Source: Roseateles aquatilis
GTDB lineage: Bacteria; Pseudomonadota; Gammaproteobacteria; Burkholderiales; Burkholderiaceae_C
Direction of reading: 5' to 3'
NCBI RefSeq assembly: GCF_002205645.1
Contig: NZ_NIOF01000001.1
Span: forward strand, 682,001 to 746,000
Length of the DNA: 64,000 nucleotides
Shown here: positions 51,732 through 60,756 of the stretch, one piece after another
How positions within the stretch are numbered: position 1 is the stretch's first letter
Layout: each line of letters begins with the position of its first letter
The notes under the pieces: generated by a model
Told to the model about the DNA's origin: nothing
The model's database searches: none
The model's input: only the letters and a program-made list of their open reading frames with translations
Translations under genes and position numbers: made by a program

Positions 51732-53126
51732 TCATTCATCGGCCAATGGCTTCAGCGCCTCCAACGACTGCAATACCGTCGGCAGCAATTCGCTCACCGT
51801 CGGATGAATCCGCACGCCATTCATCACTTCGTCGAAGGGGCGCCGGGCCACGATGACGTCCAGCAGCGATTGAATCGCCTCGTCCCCATCCACGCCCAGG
51901 ATGCTCGCGCCGAGGATCGCCTTCGATTCCGCATCGACGAGGATCTTGATGAAGCCCGCCTCCTCGCCCTTCTCCACCGCGCGCCCGACGCGTGACATCG
52001 GCCGGGTCCCGATGAGCGCCGGTCGGCCGGTCGCGCGCACCTCACGCTCGCTCAGCCCGATCCTCGCGAGCGGCGGATCGGTGTAGAGCGCATAGGTCAC
52101 CACCCGCCCGCCGACACCGCGTCGCGCGCCATCGAACAGATTCGCCGCCACCACCTCGTAATCGTTCCAGGACGTATGCGTGAACGCGCCGCGACCATTG
52201 CAATCGCCAAGCGCCCAGATATGCGGCACGCTGCTTTGCAATTGGTCGCTCACGACGATGTTGCCGCGCTCGTCCAGCTTCACGCCGGCTTCCTCCAATC
52301 CGAGGTCATCCGTGTTGGGGCGCCGCCCGGTCGCGATCAGCACGTGGCTGCCGATGACCTCGGGCGGTCCGTCCTTGCAGTTCACCTGGACCGCGATCTC
52401 ATTGCCCGAAGGCGCCAGGCGGACACACTCCGCGCCGGTGCGGATGTTCAGGCCCTCGTCGATCAGGATCTTCCGCAGCGCCTGCGCGACATCGGTGTCC
52501 TCGCGCGGCACGAGTTGCGGTCCGCGCTGCACGACCGTCACCTCGGCGCCGTATCGCTTGAACATCTGCGCGAATTCGAGCCCGATGTAGCTCCCGCCGA
52601 CCACCACCAGATGCCGGGGCAATCGATCGATTCTCATGATCGACGCGTTGGTCAGCCACGGCACGTCGTCCAGTCCTTCGACGCCGGGTTGGGCGGGCCG
52701 TCCACCGACGTTGATGAAGAAGCGCTCCGCCGTGAGGCGCCGGCCGTCGACGGTCACCGTGTGAGGGTCGACGAAGCGCGCATGTCCCATGATCAGCTCG
52801 ACATTGGCCATGCCGCGCAGCCACTTCTCGACGTTGCCGCGCGAGTTGCCCGAGATCCTGTCCTTGCGCGCGATCACGGCCGGCAGATCGACCACCGGTT
52901 GCGCGGGCGGGACCACGCCCCATCGGGCGGCCTCCCGCACGACCCAGGCGGCATGGGCGCTCGCCACCAGCGCCTTGGTCGGAATGCAGCCCGTGTTGAC
53001 GCAGGTGCCGCCCACGCGCGAGCGCTCGATGACGGCGACTCGCCAGCCCTCGCGAGACATGCGGTCGGCCAGCGGCGATCCGGCCTGGCCGGCTCCAATG
53101 ACGATGGCGTCGAAGACTTCGCTCAT
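51732..53126 (-). CDS. FAD-dependent disulfide oxidoreductase (mercuric reductase/lipoamide dehydrogenase-like)
   Basis: The 464-residue flavoprotein has the FAD fold VIGAGQAGSPLADRMSREGW, the redox disulfide CVNTGC in GGTCVNTGCIPTKALVASA, the NAD(P)H fold VVVGGSYIGLEFAQMFKRYG and the second FAD motif HIWALGDC. It ends with the catalytic HPTVSE in the dimerisation domain. The C-terminal cysteine pair and N-terminal HMA domain of true mercuric reductases are missing, so the mer-like annotation often used for this group should not be read as mercury resistance. The physiological electron acceptor is unknown. Its start overlaps the YoaK gene stop by 4 bp. Confidence 0.93.
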   Translation of the reverse strand: MSEVFDAIVIGAGQAGSPLADRMSREGWRVAVIERSRVGGTCVNTGCIPTKALVASAHAAWVVREAARWGVVPPAQPVVDLPAVIARKDRISGNSRGNVEKWLRGMANVELIMGHARFVDPHTVTVDGRRLTAERFFINVGGRPAQPGVEGLDDVPWLTNASIMRIDRLPRHLVVVGGSYIGLEFAQMFKRYGAEVTVVQRGPQLVPREDTDVAQALRKILIDEGLNIRTGAECVRLAPSGNEIAVQVNCKDGPPEVIGSHVLIATGRRPNTDDLGLEEAGVKLDERGNIVVSDQLQSSVPHIWALGDCNGRGAFTHTSWNDYEVVAANLFDGARRGVGGRVVTYALYTDPPLARIGLSEREVRATGRPALIGTRPMSRVGRAVEKGEEAGFIKILVDAESKAILGASILGVDGDEAIQSLLDVIVARRPFDEVMNGVRIHPTVSELLPTVLQSLEALKPLADE

Positions 53127-53878
53127 GTCGGCTCCCGACGAGTCAGCTTTTCCCAATCCCTGGTCATTGGCGGCAATGCCAGGAGGAACAGCACCGCCGC
53201 CAGCGGCACCACGCACACGAAACCCACGTGCTTGAAGCCGAGCGCCCCCGCCACGCCGCCCAGCACGAACGCCAGCAGCAATCCGCCGGCCCGGACCGCG
53301 CGCTCGCGGTCGTGGCGCACGCTCGGCCGGGCGTGGTCCCGCTGGCGATTCCAATAGAGCATCTTCCCGAGCTCCATGCCCAGGTCGGTGATGTTGCCGG
53401 TCATGTGGGTCGTGCGGACGCTTCCGCCCGACGTCTTCGATCCGACCGCGTTCTGCAGCCCCATGATGAAAGACAGCAGCAGCACCGTCAGCGGCACTGC
53501 GAACGGGGTGTGCCAGGTCAGCGTGATCGCGCCCATCAGGCCGAACGGGAACAACAGCGCCGCCTCCAGCATCAGCGGCAACGCATAGACGCTGCGCAGC
53601 CGGTGCTGCCGTGCCCAGTTCACCAGCATCGCGCAGACCGCCGCGCCGGTCAGGAACGCGAGGATCGCGCCGGCGGCGTTCAGCACCAGGGTCCCCTGCC
53701 CCATCACCGCGCCATCGGCAAGTTGCGATGCGAAGCCGGTCATGTGGGAGGTGTAGCGCTGCAGGATCAGGAAGCCGCCCGCGTTCACCGCACCGGCGTT
53801 GAACGCGAGCAACAAGCCGAGCGCCCGATTCGTCGACGGTGCACGATGCCGGCTGGTGAGATGCAGCAGGCGCCTCAC
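53123..53878 (-). CDS. YoaK family (DUF1275) membrane protein
   Basis: The 251-residue protein has about six hydrophobic helices and the DUF1275 pattern: NAGAVNAGGFLILQRYTSHM with TGFASQLADGA, then LLLSFIMGLQNAVGSKTSGG and VRTTHMTGNITDLGMELGKM. The family is described as membrane proteins of unknown transport function. It is translated just before the flavin disulfide oxidoreductase (4 bp overlap), so the two are likely to act in one process, but no known pathway joins them. Confidence 0.9.
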   Translation of the reverse strand: MRRLLHLTSRHRAPSTNRALGLLLAFNAGAVNAGGFLILQRYTSHMTGFASQLADGAVMGQGTLVLNAAGAILAFLTGAAVCAMLVNWARQHRLRSVYALPLMLEAALLFPFGLMGAITLTWHTPFAVPLTVLLLSFIMGLQNAVGSKTSGGSVRTTHMTGNITDLGMELGKMLYWNRQRDHARPSVRHDRERAVRAGGLLLAFVLGGVAGALGFKHVGFVCVVPLAAVLFLLALPPMTRDWEKLTRREPT

Positions 53879-53909
53879 CGCCGTCGGTCCTCACGTGGTG
53901 GCACGCTCA

Positions 53910-54308
53910 TCACTTGGCGGCGGCCAGTCCCCATCGGCCCTGCTCGGACTTGCAGGCCATCCAGACCGACGATTTCTCCCCCCACTTCTTCATCGACACC
54001 CAGATCTGCAGCCGCTTGCAGGTGCGACCGTCCTTGGTCTCGGTGCGACGCAGCTCCTTGAAGCGGCCGGCGGCGCCGGTCGCGGGGTTGCTCCAGTTGA
54101 CGACCTCGGGTGTGCCCTCGGCATTGAGCGCCTTGACGCCGGCGGCGAGGAACATCTGAAGATCCTCGTCGTCGAAGGACTCGGCCGGCGTGTTCTTCAA
54201 CGCGGCGATCCAGCCGGCCGCCTGCGCGGGCGGCCCCAGGGTCATCGCGCACAACACGATGGCGGCCGAAGCCGCGACGGATGGGAACGTAGAGAAGCGA
54301 CGTTTCAC
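53910..54308 (-). CDS. Small exported protein resembling the 17-kDa surface antigen (RT0821/Lpp0805-like) domain
   Basis: The 132-residue protein has a signal peptide (VAASAAIVLCAMTLGPPAQA). The mature part shows the pattern of small surface-antigen domains: a LNAEGTPEVVNWSNPATGAAG strand pair, a cysteine in DGRTCKRLQIWV, and a second cysteine in VWMACKSEQGRWGL, probably a disulfide. The family assignment is by eye and moderate. It may be the first gene of a unit with YoaK (31 bp gap). A cell-envelope location is likely; the function is unknown. Confidence 0.7.
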   Translation of the reverse strand: MKRRFSTFPSVAASAAIVLCAMTLGPPAQAAGWIAALKNTPAESFDDEDLQMFLAAGVKALNAEGTPEVVNWSNPATGAAGRFKELRRTETKDGRTCKRLQIWVSMKKWGEKSSVWMACKSEQGRWGLAAAK

Positions 54309-54919
54309 GAGTCCTCCCGAGTTGCGATGACGGTGCGGACCATGATACGGATGCCCCGCGTGGACGTCATCCGACGTGTCGCGCGTAGGGCCTGGGCAGC
54401 CCCTCGTGCGTCATCCACGCCGAGCAGACCGCCGCCTGCGCGCATCTGGCGACGGATGCGAGCAGGCCGGCCGACATTCCACCAATCGCACATCGCTCGA
54501 ACTGGCCTGCCCACGCCCTGCTTTTCGTCAACTGCCCGTCACACGACCTCGGCAGAATGCAATGCATCCGAGGCAACAACCGGCTGCAACATTGGGCAGA
54601 GAGCTGGAACCCGTCACCAGCGTCACGGATACCCCATTCAGACGAAAGCCACCCGATGCGGTGGCTTTTTTCATTGGAGGATCGCCCCGTGCGGACGATG
54701 CCCTCCGGGCTTTCCCCACCCTCCGTCGCGCCCGCCCATCAGTCAACGTAAAGAAGGATGAAAGTCCCGCGCTGCCTTTCGTCACAAAACGTACAGCGTG
54801 CGATCCTTCGGACCGTCCTGCGACGTATCGGCCCCGATACGACCCGCATCTCTCCACTCCCCGCGCTTCCGTCACAGCCGTCGCCAGACTGGCCGCGCTT
54901 GCCCTGCCATTGCCTCTCG
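54309..54919. other. 611 bp region before the second TonB receptor
   Basis: No protein gene is supported here. The first 330 bp contain short frames only. An intrinsic terminator sits at 54645-54671, with no plus-strand gene before it, followed by 250 bp of leader to the receptor ATG at 54920. No thi-box, B12-box or obvious Fur site was found by eye. An sRNA or an attenuated leader are the simplest explanations. Confidence 0.5.
54645..54671 (+). terminator. Orphan intrinsic terminator upstream of the second TonB receptor
   Basis: AAAGCCACC and GGTGGCTTT form a 9 bp stem around CGATGC, followed by TTT to complete a run of six T. No plus-strand gene ends upstream of it within 3.6 kb. Confidence 0.85.
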
Positions 54920-57292
54920 ATGACACGCACCCGCCGCCCCGCCCTGCATCCGATTTCCGTCGCCCTGATGCTTGGCTTGAGCTCCACCGCCTGGTCCCAG
55001 GCCACGCCACAGAATCCGCCCACCGAAGCGCCGCAGAAGTCCCCCGCGCCGCAGCGCGCGCGCCCCGACGCCGCACCGGCGAAGCCGGACGCTTCCGCCC
55101 CCAACCCGCGGCAGCTCGACCGCGTCGAGATCCAGGGCACGTCGCGCGATGACGACCAGCGCCGCGCCTCGACCGCGTCCAAGATCATCATCGGCCGCGA
55201 AGAGATCGAGCGCTACGGCGACAGCACCATCGGCGAGGTTCTCAAGCGCCTGCCCGGCGTCACCACCGGCGGCCGCCCCGGCCGCGGCGGCGAGGTCCGC
55301 ATGCGCGGCATGGGCGGCGGCTACACGCAGATCCTCGTCAACGGCGAACGCATGCCGCCGGGCTTCTCGCTCGACGAACTGCCGCCCGAGCAGATCGAGC
55401 GCATCGAGGTGATGCGCGCCCCCACCGCCGAGTTCGGCGCGCGCGCCATCGCCGGCACCATCAACGTCGTCCTGCGCGAGGCCCTCCAGCGCCGCCTGAA
55501 CGAAGTCCGCCTGGCCACCACCTTCGAGCGCGACCACGTCACGCCGAACCTGAGCTGGACCCGCAACGACAAGCTGGACGACAACGGCGGCGCCTACAAC
55601 GTCACCATCAACGCGATGCAGCACAAGCGTGTCGACGACATCAACTCGCAGTCGTTGACGCAGCTCGTCGACAACCAAGGCCGCGTCACGCGCGAGACGT
55701 TGCTGAAGAACCTGGGCAACAGCAACGACGAGCGCAAGTCGATCAACATGACCGGGCGGCTGCAACTGCGGCTGGACGGCGGCGACACGATCGCGATCCA
55801 GCCCTTCGTCATGGTCGGCCGCGGCAACAGCAGCAGCCGCTTCAACCAGACGCAGACGCCCGCGCTGCCCGACACCGACCTCGACCACATCCGCTACACC
55901 GATGCCGCCACCACCGGCGAGGGTCGCTCCACGATGGCGCGGCTCAACCTGCAGTGGAACAAGCGGCTCAACGAGACCTCGCGGCTGGAAACGCGCCTGG
56001 GCGCCGGCCGCATGACCATGTCCAGCGAGAGCGATCGGCTGGAGTCCAACGGCTCGAAGTTCTATCGCTCGCAGGACGACGACACCAAGAGCCGCGACAC
56101 CTCCTGGAGCTTCAGCAGCAAGCTGACGCACCAGATGGAGAACGAGCACAGCCTGGTCGCCGGCGTCGAGGGCGAAGGCACCGATCGCAACCAGACGCGC
56201 ACCTGCCTGCAGAGTTACACCCAGGGCCAGGCGGGGCTGCCTTGCGCCTACCTCGCCGACTTCGGCGACAACGTCAACGCGTCGACGCGCCGCTTCGCCG
56301 CGTACGCGCAGGACGAGTGGAACGTCGGCAAGCAGTGGGGCTTCTACGCCGGGCTGCGCTGGGAAGGCATCAAGACCGAGAGCAGCAGCAACATGGGGCC
56401 GATCAGCAACAGCTCCAGCGTCGTGACGCCGTTGCTGCACGCGGTCTACAAGCTCGACGAGAAGAGCAAGGAGCAGATCCGTGCCAGCCTGACGCGCAGC
56501 TACCGATCGCCCAACCTGAACGACATCGTCGGCCGCCTCAGCATCAGCAACCGCTATCCCTGCGGCGACCCGACGCAGCCCGCCTGCACCACCAACACCA
56601 TCGACTCGCCGGACCGCCTCGGCAATCCGAATCTGAAGCCGGAGATGGCGACGGGGGTCGAGATCGGCTACGAGAAGTATCTTGAGAAGGGCGGCCTGCT
56701 CAGCGCCAATTTCTTCTATCGGCGCATCACCGATCTGATTCGCAGCCAGGCGCTGCTGGAGACCGTGCCCTACGCGCCGGTGCAGCGCTACGTCGTGCGG
56801 CCGCGCAACATCGGCGACGCGACCACCTACGGCGTGGAGCTGGAGGCCAAGTTCCGTCTCGACGAGTACCTGACCGATGCGCTCCCGGTGAACGTGCGCA
56901 GCAACCTGTCGCTGTTCCACTCCGCCGTCGACGGTATTCCCGGCCCCAACAACCGGCTCGACCAGCAGCCCCACTACACCGCCAACCTGGGCGCCGACTA
57001 CCGCCTGCGCGGCATCCCGCTGACGCTGGGCGCGTCGCTGAACTACACGCCGTCCAACCTGCTGCAGCAAAGCCCGCAGGTGCTGGCCGAGATCGACAAG
57101 AAGCGCGTCATCGATGCCTCCGCGATGTGGACCTTCTCCCCGGCTGTCGCGGTGCGGGTCTCCGCCAGCAACCTCGTCCCGCTGACCTACGGCAACGGCA
57201 GCCTGGCGATCACGCCGGGCCGCGTCGTCACCAGCGAAAGCACCGGCCGCAGCTTCACCGTGTGGCAGGTCCGCCTCGAACTGAAGGTCTAA
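54920..57292 (+). CDS. TonB-dependent outer-membrane receptor
   Basis: The 790-residue protein has a signal peptide (LHPISVALMLGLSSTAWSQA), a Pro/Ala-rich spacer, a plug domain (STASKIIIGREEIERYGDST, IGEVLKRLPGVTTGGRPGRG, VRMRGMGGGYTQILVNGERM and IEVMRAPTAEFGARAIAGTI) and a long barrel ending TVWQVRLELKV. It belongs to the FecA/CirA-like group of receptors; the ligand is not evident. The frame is open to 54758, but ATG 54920 fits the signal peptide. No ribosome site is obvious. The tandem hairpin array begins 56 bp after the stop. Confidence 0.92.
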   Translation: MTRTRRPALHPISVALMLGLSSTAWSQATPQNPPTEAPQKSPAPQRARPDAAPAKPDASAPNPRQLDRVEIQGTSRDDDQRRASTASKIIIGREEIERYGDSTIGEVLKRLPGVTTGGRPGRGGEVRMRGMGGGYTQILVNGERMPPGFSLDELPPEQIERIEVMRAPTAEFGARAIAGTINVVLREALQRRLNEVRLATTFERDHVTPNLSWTRNDKLDDNGGAYNVTINAMQHKRVDDINSQSLTQLVDNQGRVTRETLLKNLGNSNDERKSINMTGRLQLRLDGGDTIAIQPFVMVGRGNSSSRFNQTQTPALPDTDLDHIRYTDAATTGEGRSTMARLNLQWNKRLNETSRLETRLGAGRMTMSSESDRLESNGSKFYRSQDDDTKSRDTSWSFSSKLTHQMENEHSLVAGVEGEGTDRNQTRTCLQSYTQGQAGLPCAYLADFGDNVNASTRRFAAYAQDEWNVGKQWGFYAGLRWEGIKTESSSNMGPISNSSSVVTPLLHAVYKLDEKSKEQIRASLTRSYRSPNLNDIVGRLSISNRYPCGDPTQPACTTNTIDSPDRLGNPNLKPEMATGVEIGYEKYLEKGGLLSANFFYRRITDLIRSQALLETVPYAPVQRYVVRPRNIGDATTYGVELEAKFRLDEYLTDALPVNVRSNLSLFHSAVDGIPGPNNRLDQQPHYTANLGADYRLRGIPLTLGASLNYTPSNLLQQSPQVLAEIDKKRVIDASAMWTFSPAVAVRVSASNLVPLTYGNGSLAITPGRVVTSESTGRSFTVWQVRLELKV

Positions 57293-57347
57293 GACCCACA
57301 CCGCAGCGCGCCGCGCGCCCCCTCGCCACCGCGCTCGTGGCCGTACT

Positions 57348-57780
57348 CGGTCCGAGTCATCGGAAGCCGGGGTGGGGGCGATGATTTGCGTCAGCGTATG
57401 AAGAGCCACCACCCCGGCTTTCGATGACGAACGAAGGCATGAAGGCCCCCCTCCCCGCAACGCCCGGTCCGAGTCATCGGAAGCCGGGGTGGGGGTGATG
57501 ATTTGCGTCAGCGTATGAAGAGCCCCCACCCCGGCTTTCGATGACGAACGAAGGCATGAAGGCCCCCCTCTCCGCAACGCCCGGTCCGAGTCATCGGAAG
57601 CCGGGGTGGGGGCGATGATTTGCGTCAGCGTATGAAGAGCCCCCACCCCGGCTTTCGATGACGAACGAAGGCATGAAGGCCCCTCCCCGCAACGCCCGGT
57701 CCGAGTCATCGGAAGCCGGGGTGGGGGTGATGATTTGCGTCAGCGTATGAAGAACCCCCACCCCGGCTTTCGATGACGAG
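57348..57780. repeat. Four tandem copies of a 115-117 bp hairpin-forming unit
   Basis: Near-identical units start at 57348, 57465, 57582 and 57697 (periods 117, 117, 115). Inside each, TCATCGGAAGCCGGGGTGGG and CCCACCCCGGCTTTCGATGA pair over about 20-22 bp with one mismatch, enclosing a roughly 27-base loop around GATTTGCGTCAGCGTATGAA. Hairpins are at 57357-57427, 57474-57544, 57591-57661 and 57706-57776. Copies 1 and 3 carry C, and copies 2 and 4 carry T, at the base after the left G-run, which suggests duplication of a dimer. The array is non-coding and lies between convergent genes. Confidence 0.92.
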
Positions 57781-57816
57781 CGCTCGCCCTGACGGTCGAC
57801 CAAGAGTTCCAGGCGC

Positions 57817-57842
57817 AAAAAAGGCTGCCACGAGGACAGCCT
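57817..57842 (-). terminator. Terminator of the cold-shock-domain gene
   Basis: On the minus strand AGGCTG and CAGCCT pair around a 9-base loop and are followed by TTTTTT. It lies 114 bp past the stop of the minus-strand gene at 57956. Confidence 0.8.
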
Positions 57843-57955
57843 GAAAGAGCGGAGCATCGCTTGCCTCCGCGAGGGCGACGGGGCCGCAGGTGCCGGCCCC
57901 AAGGAGTCAACCCGGAGCGCCGACGCCGTCCTGACGGACGCGCCGACGCGAAACC

Positions 57956-58372
57956 TCAATGTCGCGCCTGTGTGCTGCCGTTGGCCGCGACCAGCGCGTG
58001 GGACGGCGCCCAGACGGTCGCGCCGAAACCCAGCACCAGCAGTCCCAGCACCATCCACATCAGCGGCGATGCTCGACGGCGGCGGCCGATCGGCCGCGGC
58101 GCGCGCGACCCGGTGCGCGGCGGGCGCAACTGCGATGGCAGCTTGTACGCCGACAGGCGCTGCAACCTCACCGCCTGTTTGCTGCCGTCACTCTTGGACA
58201 CAACCTCGAAACTGATCCGCTCGCCTTCCTGCGGCACCTGGCCGTCCATCGGAAAGGCGGACACATGCACGAACAACGCTTCGCCGCCCTGTTCCGGGCG
58301 CACCATGCCGTGGCCGCGTTCGGCATACCAGCTGTCCAACGTTCCTTCGAATCGCACCTCTGATTCCCCCAT
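57956..58372 (-). CDS. Cold-shock-domain protein with C-terminal membrane helix
   Basis: The 138-residue protein begins with a degenerate cold-shock (OB-fold) domain: RFEGTLDSWYAERGHGMVRP, then GEALFVHVSAFPMDGQVPQEGERISFEV. RNP1-like GHGMV and RNP2-like LFVHVSAF stand in for the usual KGFGFI and VFVHFSAI. A basic linker (RPIGRRRRASPL) leads to one membrane helix (MWMVLGLLVLGFGATVWAP). This fits the CSD-plus-membrane (DUF1294-like) type, here with only one helix. ATG 58372 is chosen; GTG 58399 is in frame. The role is probably RNA binding near the membrane, by inference. Confidence 0.8.
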   Translation of the reverse strand: MGESEVRFEGTLDSWYAERGHGMVRPEQGGEALFVHVSAFPMDGQVPQEGERISFEVVSKSDGSKQAVRLQRLSAYKLPSQLRPPRTGSRAPRPIGRRRRASPLMWMVLGLLVLGFGATVWAPSHALVAANGSTQARH

Positions 58373-58453
58373 CTTCTGAACGCCCTGCCCTCGCGCCACG
58401 AGCTCGTGGCCTGCGGGGCCTCGTGGACCGGCGTCTTGCTGTCTGATCGACGA

Positions 58454-58479
58454 CGCCCGGCACAGGGGCCGGGCGTCAG
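58454..58479. other. GC-rich hairpin between the cold-shock-domain and S9 genes
   Basis: GACGCCCGG (58454-58462) and CCGGGCGTC (58471-58479) form a perfect 9 bp stem with an 8-base loop. It lies just downstream of the S9 gene stop on the minus strand but has no T-run; Rho-dependent termination or 3'-end protection is possible. Confidence 0.45.
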
Positions 58480-58550
58480 GGGTCAGATGCTGCCTAAGGT
58501 TCTAGAACCTGGGGAAACAGCCTGTAAGCCGTGCAACTTCGCACGGAAAC

Positions 58551-60518
58551 TCACTTCAGGCCGGGCTTCAGGTACTTGTCGAGGAACTCCAGCATTTTCC
58601 GGTTGGCCTCGATCTGGTTTTTCGTCTTCGTGAAGCCGTGCCCCTCGTCGTCGAAGACCACGTACTCCACCGGCACGCCGTTCTTCTTGACCGCCTCGAC
58701 GATCTCGTCGCTCTCGGGCTTGATCACGCGCGGGTCGTTCTTGCCCTGGATGACCATCAGCGGCTTGCGGATCTCCTTGGCGTGGAACAGCGGCGAGGTG
58801 GCGATCAGGTGCTCCCGGTCCTTCACCGGATCGCCGATCTCCAGGTACAGCGCCTTGCGGAAGGTCTCCCAGTACGGCGGGATCGATTCCAGCGTGCGCA
58901 GCCAGTTGGACACGCCGAAGATGTCGATGCCGACCTTGAACGCCTCGGGCCGGAAGGCCATCGCCGCCAGCGTCATATAGCCGCCGTAGCTGCCGCCCAT
59001 GATGCCGATGCGCTCCGGATCGATGACGCCGGTGCCGGCCAGGTAGGTCTTGGCCTCGATGCAGTCCCACAGCGGCTCGCGGCCGTGCTTGCCGTCGTCG
59101 GCGGTGAAGAAGGTCTTGCCGTAGCCGGAGCTGCCGCGGTTGTTGATGCCCAGCACCGCGTAGCCGTGGTTGACCAGGTACTGGATCAACGCGTTGTAGC
59201 CCCGCATGGTCTGCCCGCCGGGGCCGCCATGGACGAGCAGCACCGCCGGCACCTTGTTGGTCGGCGACGCGTCCTTGGGCTCGTAGTAGACCGACGGGAT
59301 CACCATGCCGTCGAAGGACCGGAAGCGCACGATGCGGCCCTCGACCAGCTCGTTCGGATCGATCTCCTTGGACATGCTGTTGGTCAGCTGCCTGACCTGC
59401 TTCGTGCCGAAGTCGTAGACATACAGGTTGCTGGGGGCGCGGTCGCCGTTCAGGTAGAACGCCATGCGCTGGCTGTTGCGGGAGAAGCTCACCCCGCGCA
59501 GCTCGCCGCCGGGCAGCTTGGGCAGCGTCACCGCCTTGCCGTCGGCGGTCTGCACGATGCGCAGCGTCATGCTCGAGTCCGCGTTGATGCCGGTCACGCG
59601 ATAACGCCCGTCGCGCGAGAACACGCTGTAGGCGATGTCCCAGTCGGCCTTCTCCAGCTCCCGCATCTGCCCGCCCGCCAGGTCGTAGGCCATCAGCCGC
59701 GTGAACTCGGTGCCCGCGTTGGACAGCACCAGCAGCGTCTTCGAGGCCGGGTCGAAGCTGGCCGCGCTGAACGCCGCCGTGCCCTCGTGCGGGGTCAGGT
59801 GCTTGCTCTGCTTCGACTGCGTGTCGTACAGGTAGACGTCCGAGTCCGACGTCGTGTTGGTCTTGCCCAGCGCCACCCAGCGGCCGTCGCCGCTGACGCC
59901 GAACACGGCCATGCCGTCGTCGTTCTTGTAGACCAGCGTGCGCTCGTAGGTCTTCGCGTCGTAGCGGTAGAGGTCGATGAAGCGCGGGTCGCGCTCGTTG
60001 GTCGTGACGTAGAACGCCGTGCCGTCCTCGCTCCAGCCGGAGAAGCCGGCCTTGACCTTGTCGCCGGGCGTCAGGTCGCGCTCGCGACCGTCGAGCTCGC
60101 GGACGTAGAGGTGGTTGTTCTCGTTGCCGCCCTGGTCGCGGGTGTAGAGCACCCGATCGTCGTTGCGGAAGTAGCCGACCGAGAAGTGCGTGTCGGTCTT
60201 GGACGAGGTCAGCGCCACCGGCTCCCCGCCGTCGACGGAGATGCTGTAGACGTTGAAGATCCCGGTCACGTTGCTGCTGAACAGGATGCGCTTCTCGTCT
60301 GCCGAGAACGACGCGCCGGCGATCGAGGTCGTCGCCATGAACTGCTCGATGGTGTAGCGCTTGGCCGGCCGGGGCTGCTCGGCCCTGGCGGTGGTCCTGC
60401 CGGCCGGCTCGTCCGGGCGCGGCGCGGCGGCGGTCGCCAGCGCGGGCAGCGTCAGCGCGACGGTCAGGGCCGCGGCGGCGAGCGCGCCGGGCCGGTGACG
60501 TTTCAGGGTCTTGTGCAT
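58551..60518 (-). CDS. S9 family (prolyl oligopeptidase) serine peptidase, exported
   Basis: The 655-residue enzyme has a signal peptide (RPGALAAAALTVALTLPALA), a beta-propeller domain (about residues 60-400, with repeated SADEKRILFSS, GWSEDGTAFYVT-type blades) and a C-terminal alpha/beta hydrolase domain. The nucleophile is Ser510 in GGSYGGYMTL, the aspartate is in GKNDPRVIKPESDE, and the histidine is in DDEGHGF. This matches dipeptidyl- or acylaminoacyl-peptidase members of S9. It probably cleaves peptides in the periplasm or outside. ATG 60518 has GGAG 6 bases upstream; the longer frame is not used. Confidence 0.94.
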   Translation of the reverse strand: MHKTLKRHRPGALAAAALTVALTLPALATAAAPRPDEPAGRTTARAEQPRPAKRYTIEQFMATTSIAGASFSADEKRILFSSNVTGIFNVYSISVDGGEPVALTSSKTDTHFSVGYFRNDDRVLYTRDQGGNENNHLYVRELDGRERDLTPGDKVKAGFSGWSEDGTAFYVTTNERDPRFIDLYRYDAKTYERTLVYKNDDGMAVFGVSGDGRWVALGKTNTTSDSDVYLYDTQSKQSKHLTPHEGTAAFSAASFDPASKTLLVLSNAGTEFTRLMAYDLAGGQMRELEKADWDIAYSVFSRDGRYRVTGINADSSMTLRIVQTADGKAVTLPKLPGGELRGVSFSRNSQRMAFYLNGDRAPSNLYVYDFGTKQVRQLTNSMSKEIDPNELVEGRIVRFRSFDGMVIPSVYYEPKDASPTNKVPAVLLVHGGPGGQTMRGYNALIQYLVNHGYAVLGINNRGSSGYGKTFFTADDGKHGREPLWDCIEAKTYLAGTGVIDPERIGIMGGSYGGYMTLAAMAFRPEAFKVGIDIFGVSNWLRTLESIPPYWETFRKALYLEIGDPVKDREHLIATSPLFHAKEIRKPLMVIQGKNDPRVIKPESDEIVEAVKKNGVPVEYVVFDDEGHGFTKTKNQIEANRKMLEFLDKYLKPGLK

Positions 60519-60756
60519 CGTGTCTCCTCTCCCATGGGGGTACCCGGACCATCCGGGCATCCCTTCAATATAGGAGCGGTGACAGGTCTTGCCCAGCCCC
60601 AGCCGGACACGATGCGGGGACATGCGATGAAGCGTCGCTTCGCCCGGCCGAATGGTGGGTCGTGCCGCAGCGCGCCGCAGGACCTCGGGATCTTTGCGGG
60701 GCCTGCTCGGGGCCCTGTCGGGGGCGGCGCTCGGGGCCTCGGCCGCGAGGTGCCGT

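Noticed and set aside
51732-53126. Mercuric reductase (merA)
   Set aside because: The C-terminal cysteine pair and HMA domain needed for mercury are absent and no other mer gene is present.
54309-54919. Cobalamin or TPP riboswitch before the second TonB receptor
   Set aside because: None of the conserved thi-box or B12-box segments could be found, unlike the clear TPP element at 47766.
54872-57709. A 945-codon minus-strand frame opposite the second TonB receptor
   Set aside because: It is antisense to a receptor with clear plug and barrel motifs and runs into the non-coding hairpin repeats, which give it an artificial repeated peptide.
57348-57780. CRISPR array
   Set aside because: Units are 115-117 bp with no unique spacers between short repeats, and no cas gene is nearby. 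The pattern is a tandem hairpin element.
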